NCBI GenBank assembly: GCA_031216915.1 | Contig: JAUFNR010000011.1 | Coordinates: 620,001 to 684,000, forward strand | Direction of reading: 5' to 3' | Source: Pictodentalium vernedei | Lineage: Eukaryota > Mollusca > Scaphopoda > Dentaliida > Dentaliidae | Length of the DNA stretch: 64,000 nucleotides | Shown here: piece by piece, positions 44,281-55,308 of the stretch | Layout of the letters: each line of letters opens with the position of its first letter | How positions within the stretch are numbered: the first letter of the stretch is position 1 | Made by a program: the position numbers and the translations under genes | Notes under the pieces: generated by a model | Databases searched by the model: none | What the model saw: only the letters and a program-made list of their open reading frames with translations | Told to the model about the DNA's origin: nothing

Positions 44281-45282
44281 TGCGAATTTGGGCTTCTATA
44301 TTAAGCCCAAATATGAATCCAGGGGGCCGATTTGAACAAACTTGAATCAGATCCACCCCGCAATGTTGCATACCAAATATCAAAAGATTCTGCCTGCTGG
44401 ATCTGGAGAAGAAGATTTTTGAAGAAATTTGCCCGAAATGCACTAAGTTTGAATTCGAGCTTCTATAGTGAGCCCAAATATGAATCCAGGGGGCCAATTT
44501 GAACAAACTTGAATCAGATCCACCCCGCAATGTTGCATACCAAATATCAAAAGATTCTGCCTGCTGGATCTGGAGAAGATGATTTTTTAAGAAATTTGCC
44601 TGAAATGCACTAAGTTCGAATTCGAGCTTCTATAGTGAGCCCAAATATGAATCTAGGAAGCCGATTTGAACAAACTTGAATCAGATCCACCCCACAATGT
44701 TGCATACCAAATATCAAAAGATTCTGCCTGCTGGATCTGGAGAAGAAGATTTTTTAATAAATTTGCCCGAAATGCACTAAGTGCGAATTCGGGCTTCTAT
44801 ATTAAGCCCAAATATGAATCCAGGGGGCCGATTTGAACAAACTTGAATCGGATCCACCCCGCAATGTTGCATACCAAATATCAAAAGATTCTGCCTGCTG
44901 GATCTGGAGAAGAAGATTTTTGAAGAAATTTGCCCGAAATGCAGTAAGTTTGAATTCGAGCTTCTATAGTGAGCCCAAATATGAATCCAGGGGGCCGATT
45001 TGAACAAACTTGAATCAGATCCACCCCGCAATGTTGCATACCAAATATCAAAAGATTCTGCCTGCTGGATCTGGAGAAGATGATTTTTTAAGAAATTTGC
45101 CTGAAATGCACTAAGTTCGAATTCGAGCTTCTATAGTGAGCCCAAATATGAATCTAGGAAGCCGATTTGAACAAACTTGAATCAGATCCACCCCACAATG
45201 TTGCATACCAAATATCAAAAGATTCTGTCTGCTGGATCTGGAGAAGAAGATTTTTTAATAAATTTGCTTGAAATGCACTAAG
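44281..45282. repeat. 501-bp trimer HOR, two copies (ABC x2)
   Basis: Three monomer types alternate. A has tgcgaatt...ttctatattaagccc, B has tttgaagaaatttgcccg, and C has gaagatgattttttaag. A-type markers at 44281 and 44782 are exactly 501 (3 x 167) apart. Confidence 0.85.
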
Positions 45283-46450
45283 TTCAAATTTGGGCTCCTA
45301 TACTGAGCCCAAATATAAACCCAGGGGGCCGATTTGAACAAACTTGAATCAGATCCACCCCTCAATGTTGCTTACCAAATATGAAAAGATTCTGCCTGCT
45401 GGATCTGGAGAAGAAGATTTTTTAAGAAATTTGCATGAAATGCACTAAGTTCAAATTCGAGCTTCTATAGTGAGCCCAAATATGAATCTAGGAAGCCGAT
45501 TTGAACAAACTTGAATCAGATCCACCCCACAATGTTGCATACCAAATATCAAAAGATTCTGCCTTCTGGATCTGGAGAAGATGATTTTTTAAGAAATTTG
45601 CCTAAATGCACTAAGTTCGAAATCGGGCTCCTATACTGAGCCCAAATATAAACCCAGGGGGCCGATTTGAACAAACTTGAATCAGATCCATCCTACAATG
45701 TTGCATACCAAATATCAAAAGATTCTGCCTGCTGGATCTGGAGAAGAAGATTTTTTAAGAAATTTGCCTGAAATGCACTAAGTTCGAAATCGGGCTCCTA
45801 TACTGAGCCCAAATATTAACCCAGGGGGCCGATTTGAACAATCTTGAATCAGATCCACCCCACAATGTTGCTTACCAAATATGAAAAGATTCTGCCTGCT
45901 GGATCTGGAGAAGATGATTTTTTAAGAAATTTGCCTGAAATGCACTAAGTTCGAATTCGGGCTTCTATAGTAAGCCCAAATATGTATCCAGGGGGCCGAT
46001 TTGAACAAACTTGAATCAGATCTACCCCGCAACGTTGCATACCAAATATCAAAAGATTCTGCCTGCTGGATCTGGAGAAGAAGATTTTTGAAGAAATTTG
46101 CCTGAAATGCACTAAATTCGATTTCAAGCTCCTATAGTGAGCCCAAATATGAATCTAGGGAGCCGATTTGAACAAACTTGAATCAGATCCACCCTACAAT
46201 GTTGCATACCAAATATCAAAAGATTCTGCCTGCTGGATCTGGAGAAGAAGATTTTCAAAGAAATTTGCCTGAAATGCAGTAAGTTCAAATTTGGGCTCCT
46301 ATACTGAGCCCAAATATAAACTCAGGGGGCCGATTTGAACAAACTTGAATCAGATCCACCCCACAATGTTGCATACCAAATATCAAAAGATTCTGCCTGC
46401 TGGATCTGGAGAAGAAGATTTTTTAATAAATTTGCCCGAAATGCACTAAG
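45283..46450. repeat. seven-monomer block D, copy 1
   Basis: 1168 bp (7 x 167 - 1). The whole block recurs 2838 bp downstream, including private changes such as gattctgtct (45221 and 48059), the single-base loss in ttgcctaaatgc and the aacgttgcatacc variant. Confidence 0.82.
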
Positions 46451-47953
46451 TGCGAATTCAGGCTTCTATATTAAGCCCAAATATGAATCCAGGGGGCCGA
46501 TTTGAACAAACTTGAATCAGATCCACCCCGCAATGTTGCATACCAAATATCAAAAGATTCTGCCTGCTGGATCTGGAGAAGAAGATTTTTGAAGAAATTT
46601 GCCCGAAATGCACTAAGTTTGAATTCGAGCTTCTATAGTGAGCCCAAATATGAATCCAGGGGGCCAATTTGAACAAACTTGAATCAGATCCACCCCGCAA
46701 TGTTGCATACCAAATATCAAAAGATTCTGCCTGCTGGATCTGGAGAAGATGATTTTTTAAGAAATTTGCCTGAAATGCACTAAGTTCGAATTCGAGCTTC
46801 TATAGTGAGCCCAAATATGAATCTAGGAAGCCGATTTGAACAAACTTGAATCAGATCCACCCCACAATGTTGCATACCAAATATCAAAAGATTCTGCCTG
46901 CTGGATCTGGAGAAGAAGATTTTTTAATAAATTTGCCCGAAATGCACTAAGTGCGAATTCGGGCTTCTATATTAAGCCCAAATATGAATCCAGGGGGCCG
47001 ATTTGAACAAACTTGAATCGGATCCACCCCGCAATGTTGCATACCAAATATCAAAAGATTCTGCCTGCTGGATCTGGAGAAGAAGATTTTTGAAGAAATT
47101 TGCCCGAAATGCAGTAAGTTTGAATTCGAGCTTCTATAGTGAGCCCAAATATGAATCCAGGGGGCCGATTTGAACAAACTTGAATCAGATCCACCCCGCA
47201 ATGTTGCATACCAAATATCAAAAGATTCTGCCTGCTGGATCTGGAGAAGATGATTTTTTAAGAAATTTGCCTGAAATGCACTAAGTTCGAATTCGAGCTT
47301 CTATAGTGAGCCCAAATATGAATCTAGGAAGCCGATTTGAACAAACTTGAATCAGATCCACCCCACAATGTTGCATACCAAATATCAAAAGATTCTGCCT
47401 GCTGGATCTGGAGAAGAAGATTTTTTAATAAATTTGCCCGAAATGCACTAAGTGCGAATTCGGGCTTCTATATTAAGCCCAAATATGAATCCAGGGGGCC
47501 GATTTGAACAAACTTGAATCAGATCCACCCCGCAATGTTGCATACCAAATATCAAAAGATTCTGCCTGCTGGATCTGGAGAAGAAGATTTTTGAAGAAAT
47601 TTGCCCGAAATGCAGTAAGTTTGAATTCGAGCTTCTATAGTGAGCCCAAATATGAATCCAGGGGGCCGATTTGAACAAACTTGAATCAGATCCACCCCGC
47701 AATGTTGCATACCAAATATCAAAAGATTCTGCCAGCTGGATCTGGAGAAGATGATTTTTTAAGAAATTTGCCTGAAATGCACTAAGTTCGAATTCGAGCT
47801 TCTATAGTAAGCTCAAATATGAATCTAGGGAGCCGATTTAAACAAATTTGCATCAGATCCATCCCACAATGTTGCATACCAAATATCAAAAGATTCTGCC
47901 TGCTGGATCTGGAGAAGAAAATTTTTTAAGAAATTTGCCTGAAATGCACTAAG
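46451..47953. repeat. 501-bp trimer HOR, three copies (ABC x3)
   Basis: A-type markers at 46451, 46952 and 47453 are 501 apart. The first two trimers match those at 44281 with a shift of 2170; the third is an extra copy. A further single monomer (47954-48120) with private changes, such as ttaaacaaatttgcatc, separates this array from the next block. Confidence 0.83.
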
Positions 47954-48120
47954 TTCGAATTCGAGCTTCTATAGTGAGCCCAAATATGAATCTAGGAAGC
48001 CGATTTGAACAAACTTGAATGAGATCCACCCCACAATGTTGCATACCAAATATCAAAAGATTCTGTCTGCTGGATCTGGAGAAGAAGATTTTTTAATAAA
48101 TTTGCTTGAAATGCACTAAG

Positions 48121-49288
48121 TTCAAATTTGGGCTCCTATACTGAGCCCAAATATAAACCCAGGGGGCCGATTTGAACAAACTTGAATCAGATCCACCCCT
48201 CAATGTTGCTTACCAAATATGAAAAGATTCTGCCTGCTGGATCTGGAGAAGAAGATTTTTTAAGAAATTTGCATGAAATGCACTAAGTTCAAATTCGAGC
48301 TTCTATAGTGAGCCCAAATATGAATCTAGGAAGCCGATTTGAACAAACTTGAATCAGATCCACCCCACAATGTTGCATACCAAATATCAAAAGATTCTGC
48401 CTTCTGGATCTGGAGAAGATGATTTTTTAAGAAATTTGCCTAAATGCACTAAGTTCGAAATCGGGCTCCTATACTGAGCCCAAATATAAACCCAGGGGGC
48501 CGATTTGAACAAACTTGAATCAGATCCATCCTACAATGTTGCATACCAAATATCAAAAGATTCTGCCTGCTGGATCTGGAGAAGAAGATTTTTTAAGAAA
48601 TTTGCCTGAAATGCACTAAGTTCGAAATCGGGCTCCTGTACTGAGCCCAAATATTAACCCAGGGGGCCGATTTGAACAATCTTGAATCAGATCCACCCCA
48701 CAATGTTGCTTACCAAATATGAAAAGATTCTGCCAGCTGGATCTGGAGAAGATGATTTTTTAAGAAATTTGCCTGAAATGCACTAAGTTCGAATTCGGGC
48801 TTCTATAGTAAGCCCAAATATGTATCCAGGGGGCCGATTTGAACAAACTTGAATCAGATCTACCCCGCAACGTTGCATACCAAATATCAAAAGATTCTGC
48901 CTGCTGGATCTGGAGAAGAAGATTTTTGAAGAAATTTGCCTGAAATGCACTAAATTCGATTTCAAGCTCCTATAGTGAGCCCAAATATGAATCTAGGGAG
49001 CCGATTTGAACAAACTTGAATCAGATCCACCCTACAATGTTGCATACCAAATATCAAAAGATTCTGCCTGCTGGATCTGGAGAAGAAGATTTTCAAAGAA
49101 ATTTGCCTGAAATGCAGTAAGTTCAAATTTGGGCTCCTATACTGAGCCCAAATATAAACTCAGGGGGCCGATTTGAACAAACTTGAATCAGATCCACCCC
49201 ACAATGTTGCATACCAAATATCAAAAGATTCTGCCTGCTGGATCTGGAGAAGAAGATTTTTTAAGAAATTTGCCTGAAATGCACTAAG
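48121..49288. repeat. seven-monomer block D, copy 2
   Basis: Duplicate of 45283-46450 at a shift of 2838, nearly identical by eye. One visible difference is ctgtactgagccc here against ctatactgagccc in the first copy. The near identity implies recent amplification within the element. Confidence 0.82.
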
Positions 49289-49429
49289 TTCGAAATCGGG
49301 CTCCTATACTGAGCCCAAATATGAACCCAGGGGGCCGATTTGAACAAACTTGAATCAGATCCACCCTACAATGTTGCATACCAAATATCAAAAGATTCTG
49401 CCTGCTGGATCTGGAGAAGAAGATTTTTT

Positions 49430-50070
49430 AATGTTTTTCCCATTGCCTACAGTGTTAAAAAGTGCTGACTCAGCACTTTTTCAAAGTCCCGAAACTGTAC
49501 CCTATGATAAAACCGATGGCAATTTTTTTTTACCAATCCTTTCTGTTGGTCCTAAGGAAGCTGCACACCAAATAAAAATTCTCAGTGCCGTGCAGTTTTG
49601 GAGATATGGGAGTTTTAAATTTTTTCTATTTTTAGCTCCTGCGGTTCCCACGGGGCTGCGGGAAAAATTTTTTTTGCATAAATCAAGTACTCATGACCCA
49701 ATAAGCCCTCACATAAAATTTGGTTCAAATCAGCCTCTCGGTTTGGAAAATAGAAATTTTGGGCGGGGCAAAAAATTTTGCCCCTCTCATAACAACGCCA
49801 AGTATAGCCCCACAAACTTCTCTTGAACAAATCTGAGTCTACACCTCAAAAGGAAGCTGCACACCAAATATCAAGTCTCTGCTACTGCTGGTTCATGAGA
49901 AGAAGATTTACAAAGATTTTGGTGCCCCTTGGGGGCGTGGCACCACCCAGGAGGAGGGGCAACTTCATTTGAACAAATCTGAATTGGCATTAGGTAATAA
50001 ACATTTAGCCAACATTTGAATAAAATTGGGCTAGTGGTTTAGGAGGAGAAGTCGATAATGTAAAGTTAAC
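49430..50070. repeat. right part of the large element with diverged core units
   Basis: The 167-bp array ends abruptly after gaagaagattttttaatg. The remaining sequence contains at least two diverged relatives of the core unit, each starting aaggaagctgcacaccaaat (49554 and 49849). A third trace lies near 50000-50060 (gtttaggaggagaagtcg). The second keeps the ccaaatatcaa ... gagaagaagattta framework of the core. Short open frames here (up to 158 codons on the plus strand) mostly read through repeat DNA and are not called. Confidence 0.6.
49457..49481. repeat. 25-bp perfect palindrome
   Basis: Arms aaaaagtgctga (49457-49468) and tcagcacttttt (49470-49481) are exact complements around one C. It lies about 30 bp after the end of the 167-bp core and may mark the edge of the right-hand module. 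Confidence 0.9.
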
Positions 50071-50153
50071 GCCGGACGGACGACGACGGACGACGGACGA
50101 CGACGGACGACGGACGCCGGATGACGGACGACGGACGACGGACAGAAAGTGAT
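50071..50153. repeat. GACGG/GACGACGG microsatellite
   Basis: An irregular run of ggacgacgg units ends in gacagaaagtgattag. An ACGG-type microsatellite just inside the right end is a known hallmark of bivalve pearl-like elements and helps to orient the insertion. Confidence 0.9.
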
Positions 50154-50159
50154 TAGTAA

Positions 50160-50191
50160 AGCTCCCCTTGAGCTTCGCTCAGGTGAGCTAA
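50160..50191 (+). repeat. 3' terminal hairpin of the large element
   Basis: Left arm 50160-50173 (agctccccttgagc) pairs with 50177-50189 (gctcaggtgagct) around a ttc loop, with one mismatch and one bulge. The right arm contains the subterminal inverted repeat. The element then ends ctaa, compatible with a Helitron-type CTRR terminus. Confidence 0.75.
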
Positions 50192-53100
50192 AAATCAAAT
50201 CTTACCAGATTGGCTGATATAGCTAGCAAGCACACAACCGACCCGGTCATTACAAGACCCACAACGCTATAGTCCACACGAAGCGTGCATAGCCTGACTA
50301 AAGGAACTGTTCTACGCAACCTAAACCGTATACTTAGTACGAAACCAGCGTGACTAGACCTTGGCGACCCAACCGACATTACCAACTAGCCTACGGTCAA
50401 ATGCCTACCCACACACCCTGATCGACACACTGCCCGGCGAACCAGAAGGAACGTAGAGCGTAACGAACAGCGACGCATTAAACAAAAATCAAATCTTACC
50501 AGATTGGCTGATATAGCTAGCAAGCACACAACCGACCCGGTCGTTACAAGACCCACCACGCTATGGTCCACACGACGCGTGCATAGCCTGACTAAAGGAA
50601 CTGTTCTATGCAACCTAAACCGCATACTTAGTACGAAACCAGCGTGACTAGGCCTTGGCGACCCTGCCGACATTACCAACCAGCCTACAGTCAAATGCCT
50701 ACCCACACACCCTGATCGCCACACTGCCCGGCGAACCAGAAGGAACGTAGAGCGTAACGAACGGCGACGCATTAAACAAAAATCAAATCTTACCAGATTG
50801 GCTGATATAGCTAGAAAGCACACAAACGACCCGGTCGTTACAAGACCCACCACGCTATTGTCCACACGACGTGTGCATAGCCTGACAAAAGGAACTGTTC
50901 TACGCAACCTAAACCGTATACTTAGTACGAAACCAGCGTGACTAGGCCTTGGCGACCCTACCGACATTACCAACCAGCCTACGATCAAACGCCTACCCAC
51001 ACACCCTGATGGCCACACTGCCCGGCGAACCAGAAGGAACGTAGAGCATAACGAACGGCGACGCATTAAACAAAAATAAAATCTTACCAGATTGCCTGAT
51101 ATAGCTAGCAAGCACACAACCGACCCGGTCGTTACAAGACCCAACACGCTATTGTCCACACGACGGGTGCATAGCCTGACTAAAGGAACTGTTCTATGCA
51201 ACCTAAACCGTATACTTAGAACGAAACCAGCGTGACTACGCATTGGCGACCCTACCGACATTACCAACCAGCCTACGGTCAAACGCCTACGCACACACCC
51301 TGATCGCCACACTGCCCGGCGAACCAGAAGGAACGTAGAGCGTAACGAACGGCGACGCATTAAACAAAAATCAAATCATACCAGATTGGCTGATATAGCT
51401 AGCAAGCACACAACCGACCCGGTCTTTACAAGACCCACCACGCTATTGTCCACACGATGCGTGCATAGCCTGACTAAAGGAACTGTTCTACGCAACCTAA
51501 ACGGTATACTTAGTATGAAACCAGCGTGACTAGGCCTTGGCGACCCTACCGACATTACCAACCAGCCTACGGTCAAATGCCTACCCACACACCCTGATCG
51601 CCACACTGACCGGCGAACCAGAAGTAACGTAGAGCGTAACGAACAGCGACGCATTAAACAAAAATCAAATCTTACCAGATTGGCTTATATATAGCTAGCA
51701 AGCACACAACCGACATGGTCGTTACAAGACCCACCACGCTATTGTCCACACGACGCGTACATAGCCTGACTAAAGGAACTGTTCTACGCAACCTAAACCG
51801 TATACTTAGTATGAAACCAGCGTGACTAGGCCTTGGCGACCCTACCGACATTACCAACCAGCCTACGGTCAAACGCCTACCCACACACCCTGATCGCCAC
51901 ACTGCCCGGCGAACCAGAAGGAACGTAGAGCGTAACGAACGGCGACGCATTAAACAAAAATCAAATCTTACCAGATTGGCTGATATAGCTAGCAAGCACA
52001 CAACCGACCCGGTCATTACAAGACCCACCACGCTATTGTCCACACGACGCGTTCATAGCCTGACTAAAGGAACTGTTCTACGCAACCTAAACCGTATACT
52101 TAGTACGAAACCAGCGTGACTACGCCTTGGCGACCCTACCGACATTACCAACCAGCCTACGGTCAAACGCCTACCCACACACCCTGATGGCCACACTGCC
52201 CGGCGAACCAGAAGGAACGTAGAGTGTAACGAACGGCGACGCATTAAACAAAAATCAAATCTTACCAGATTGGCTGATATAGCTAGCAAGCACACAACCG
52301 ACCCGGTCGTTACAAGACCCAACACATTATTGTCCACACGATGGGCTGACTAAAGGAACTGTTCTACGCAACCTAAACCGTATACTTAGTACGAAACCAG
52401 CGTGACTAGGCCTTGGCGACCCTACCGACATTACCAACCAGCCTACGGTCAAACGCCTACCCACACACCCTGATCGTCACACTGCCCGGCGAACCAGAGG
52501 GAACGTAGAGCGTAACGAACAGCGACGCATGAAACAAAAATCAAATCTTACCAGATTGGCTGATATAGCTAGCAAGCACACAACCGACCCGGTCGTTACA
52601 AGACCCACCACGCTATTGTCCACACGATGCGTTCATAGCCTGACTAAAGGAACTGTTCTACGCAACCTAAACCGTATACTTAGTACGAAATCAGCGTGAC
52701 TAGGCCTTGGCGACCCTACCGACATTACCAACCAGCCTACGGTCAAATGCCTACCAACACACCCTGATCGCCACACTGCCCGGCGAACCAGAAGGAAAGT
52801 AGAGCGTAACGAACGGCGACGCATTAAACAAAAATCAAATCTTACCAGATTGGCTGATATAGGTAGCAAGCACACAACCGACCCGGTCGTTACAAGACCC
52901 ACCACGCTATTGTCCACACGACGCTTACATAGCCTGACTAAAGGAACTGTTCTACGCAACCTAAACCGTATACTTATAACGAAACCAGCGTGACTAGGCC
53001 TTGGCGACCCTACCGACATTACCAACCAGCCTACGGTCAAATGCCTATCCACACACCCTGATCGCCACACTGCCCGGCGAACCAGAAGGAACGTAGAGCG

Positions 53101-53249
53101 TAACGAACGGCGACACATTAAACAAAAATCAAATCTTACCAGATTGGCTGAGTTAGCTAGCAAGCACACATCCGACCCGGTCGTTACAAGACCCACCACG
53201 CTATAGTCCACACGACGCGTGCATAGCCTGACTGAAGGAACTGTTCTAT

Positions 53250-55308
53250 GCAAACCTAAACCGTATACTTAGTACGAAACCAGCGTGACTAGGCCTTGGC
53301 GACCCTACCGACATTACCAACCAGCCTATGGTCAAACGCCTACCCACACACCCTGATCGCCACACTGCCCGGCGAACCAGAAGGAACGTAGAGCGTAACG
53401 AACGGCGACGCATTAAACAAAAATCAAATCTTACCAGATTGGCTGATACAGCAAGCAAGCACACAACCGACCCGGTCGTTACAAGACCCACCACGCTATT
53501 GTCCACACGACGCGTGTATAGCCTCACTAAAGGAACTGTTCTACGCAACCTAAACCGTATACTTAGTACAAAACAAGCGTGACTAGGCCTTGGCGACCCT
53601 ACCGACATTACCAACCAGCCTACGGTCAAACGCCTACCCACACACCCAGATCGCCACACTGCCCGGCGAACCAGAAGGAACGTAGAGCGTAACGAACGGC
53701 GACGCATTAAACAAAAATCAAATCTTACCAGATTGGCTGATATAGCTAGCAAGCACACAACCGACCCGGTCGTTACAAAACCCACCACGCTATTGTCCAC
53801 ACGACGCGTGCATAGCCTGACTAAAGGAACTGTTCTACGCAACCTAAACCGTATACTTAGTACGAAACCAGCGTGACTAGGCCTTGGCGACCCTACCGAC
53901 ATTACCAACCAGCCTACGGTCAAATGCCTACCCACACACCCTGATCGCCACACTGCCCGGCGAACCAGAAGGAACGTAGAGCGTAACGAACGGCGACGCA
54001 TTAAACAAAAATCAAATCTTACCAGATTGGCTGATATAGCTAGCAAGCACACAGCCGACCCGGTCATTACAAGACCCACAACGCTATAGTCCAGACGACG
54101 GGTGCATAGCCTGACTAAAGGAACTGTTCTACGCAACCTAAACCGTATACTTAGTACGAAACCAGCGTGACTAGGCCTTGGTGACCCAACCGACATTACC
54201 AACCAGCCTACAGTCAAATGCCTACCCACACACCCTGATGGCCACACTGCCCGGCGAACCAGAAGGAACGTAGAGCATAACGAACGGCGACGCATTAAAC
54301 AAAAATCAAATCTTACCAGACTGCCTGATATACCTAGCAAGCACACAACCGACACGGTCGTTACAAGACCCAACACGCTATTGTCCACACGACGGGTGCA
54401 TAGCCTGACTAAAGGAACTGTTCTATGCAACCTAAACCGTATACTTAGTACGAAACCAGCGTGACTACGCCTTGGCGACCCTACCGACATTACCAACCAG
54501 CCTACGGTCAAACGCCTACGCACACACCCTGATCGCCACACTGCCCGGCGAACCAGAAGGAACGTAGAGCGTAACAAACGGCGACGCATTAAACAAAAAT
54601 CAAATCATACCAGATTGGCTGATATAGCTAGCAAGCACACAACCGACCCGGTCGTTACAAGACCCACCACGCAATTGTCCACACGATGCGTGCATAGCCT
54701 GACTAAAGGAACTGTTCTACGCAACATAAACCGTATACTTAGTATGAAACCAGCGTGACTAGGCCTTGGCGACCCTACCGACATTACCAACCAGCCTACG
54801 GTCAAATGCCTACCCACACACCCTGATCGCCACACTGCCTGGCGAACCAGAAGTAACGTAGAGCGTAACGAACGGCGACGCATTAAACAAAAATCAAATC
54901 TTACCAGATTGGCTGATATAGCTAGCAAGCACACAACCGACCCGGTCGTTACAAGACCCACCACGCTATTGTCCACACGACGCGTACATAGCCTGACTAA
55001 AGGAACTGTTCTACGCAACCTAAACTGTATACTTAATATGAAACCAGCAGGACTAGGCCTTGGCGGCCCTACCGACATTACCAACCAGCCTACGGTCAAA
55101 CGCCTACCCACACACCCTGATCGCCACACTGCCCGGCGAACCAGAAGGAACGTAGAGCGTAACGAACGGCGACGCATTAAACAAAAATCAAATCTTACCA
55201 GATTGGCTGATATAGCTAGCAAGCACACAACCGACCCGGTCGTTACAAGACCCACCACCCTATTGTCCACACGACGTGTGCATAGGCTGACTGAAGGACC
55301 TGTTCTAT
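53250..55308. repeat. HOR unit, 7 monomers (2059 bp)
   Basis: Bounded by the gcaaacc insertions at 53250 and 55309; 7 x 294 + 1 = 2059. It is the last stretch in the window in which this frame-shifting marker is used as a repeat boundary. Confidence 0.8.

Larger units (their letters stand above)
43846..49429. repeat. 167-bp tandem repeat core (about 33 copies)
   Basis: The string atccacc recurs at 43851, 44018, 44184, 44351, 44518 and 44685, a period of 167 (one 166). Each monomer contains gatccacccc, ccaaatatcaaaagattctg, ctggatctggagaagaag and gggccgatttgaacaaactt. It is unrelated in sequence to the 294-bp satellite. It sits wholly inside the large element, as expected for the core of pearl-type elements. 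The open frames of 60-84 codons are not coding: the period is not a multiple of three, and identical frames recur only because blocks are duplicated. Confidence 0.95.
42408..50191 (+). mobile_element. Helentron/pearl-like non-autonomous element (7784 bp) with 167-bp satellite core
   Basis: A single insertion inside one monomer: the array stops after ttaaacaa (42407) and resumes in exact phase at 50192. The distance between gcaaacc markers at 41649 and 53250 is 11601; subtracting 7784 leaves 3817, which is 13 monomers with the known indels, so no net loss or duplication occurred. Left to right it has a terminal stem-loop, the inverted repeat gctcacctga (42433-42442), an AT-rich left part, a 167-bp tandem core, diverged core units, a GACGG-type microsatellite and a terminal hairpin holding tcaggtgagc (50179-50188). 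It ends in ctaa. Subterminal inverted repeats, tandem core, ACGG-type microsatellite and 3' hairpin match bivalve pearl elements and Helentron-associated elements. No transposase or Rep/helicase is encoded. Orientation is inferred from the hairpin. Confidence 0.72.

Noticed and set aside
44276-48965. Minus-strand frames of 60-84 codons in the 167-bp core
   Set aside because: Identical frames recur only because blocks are duplicated; the period is not a multiple of three and no domain is visible.
49350-49826. 158-codon plus-strand frame at the right part of the large element
   Set aside because: Its first part is a 167-bp core monomer and the rest crosses a palindrome and diverged repeat units; no conserved motif could be recognised.
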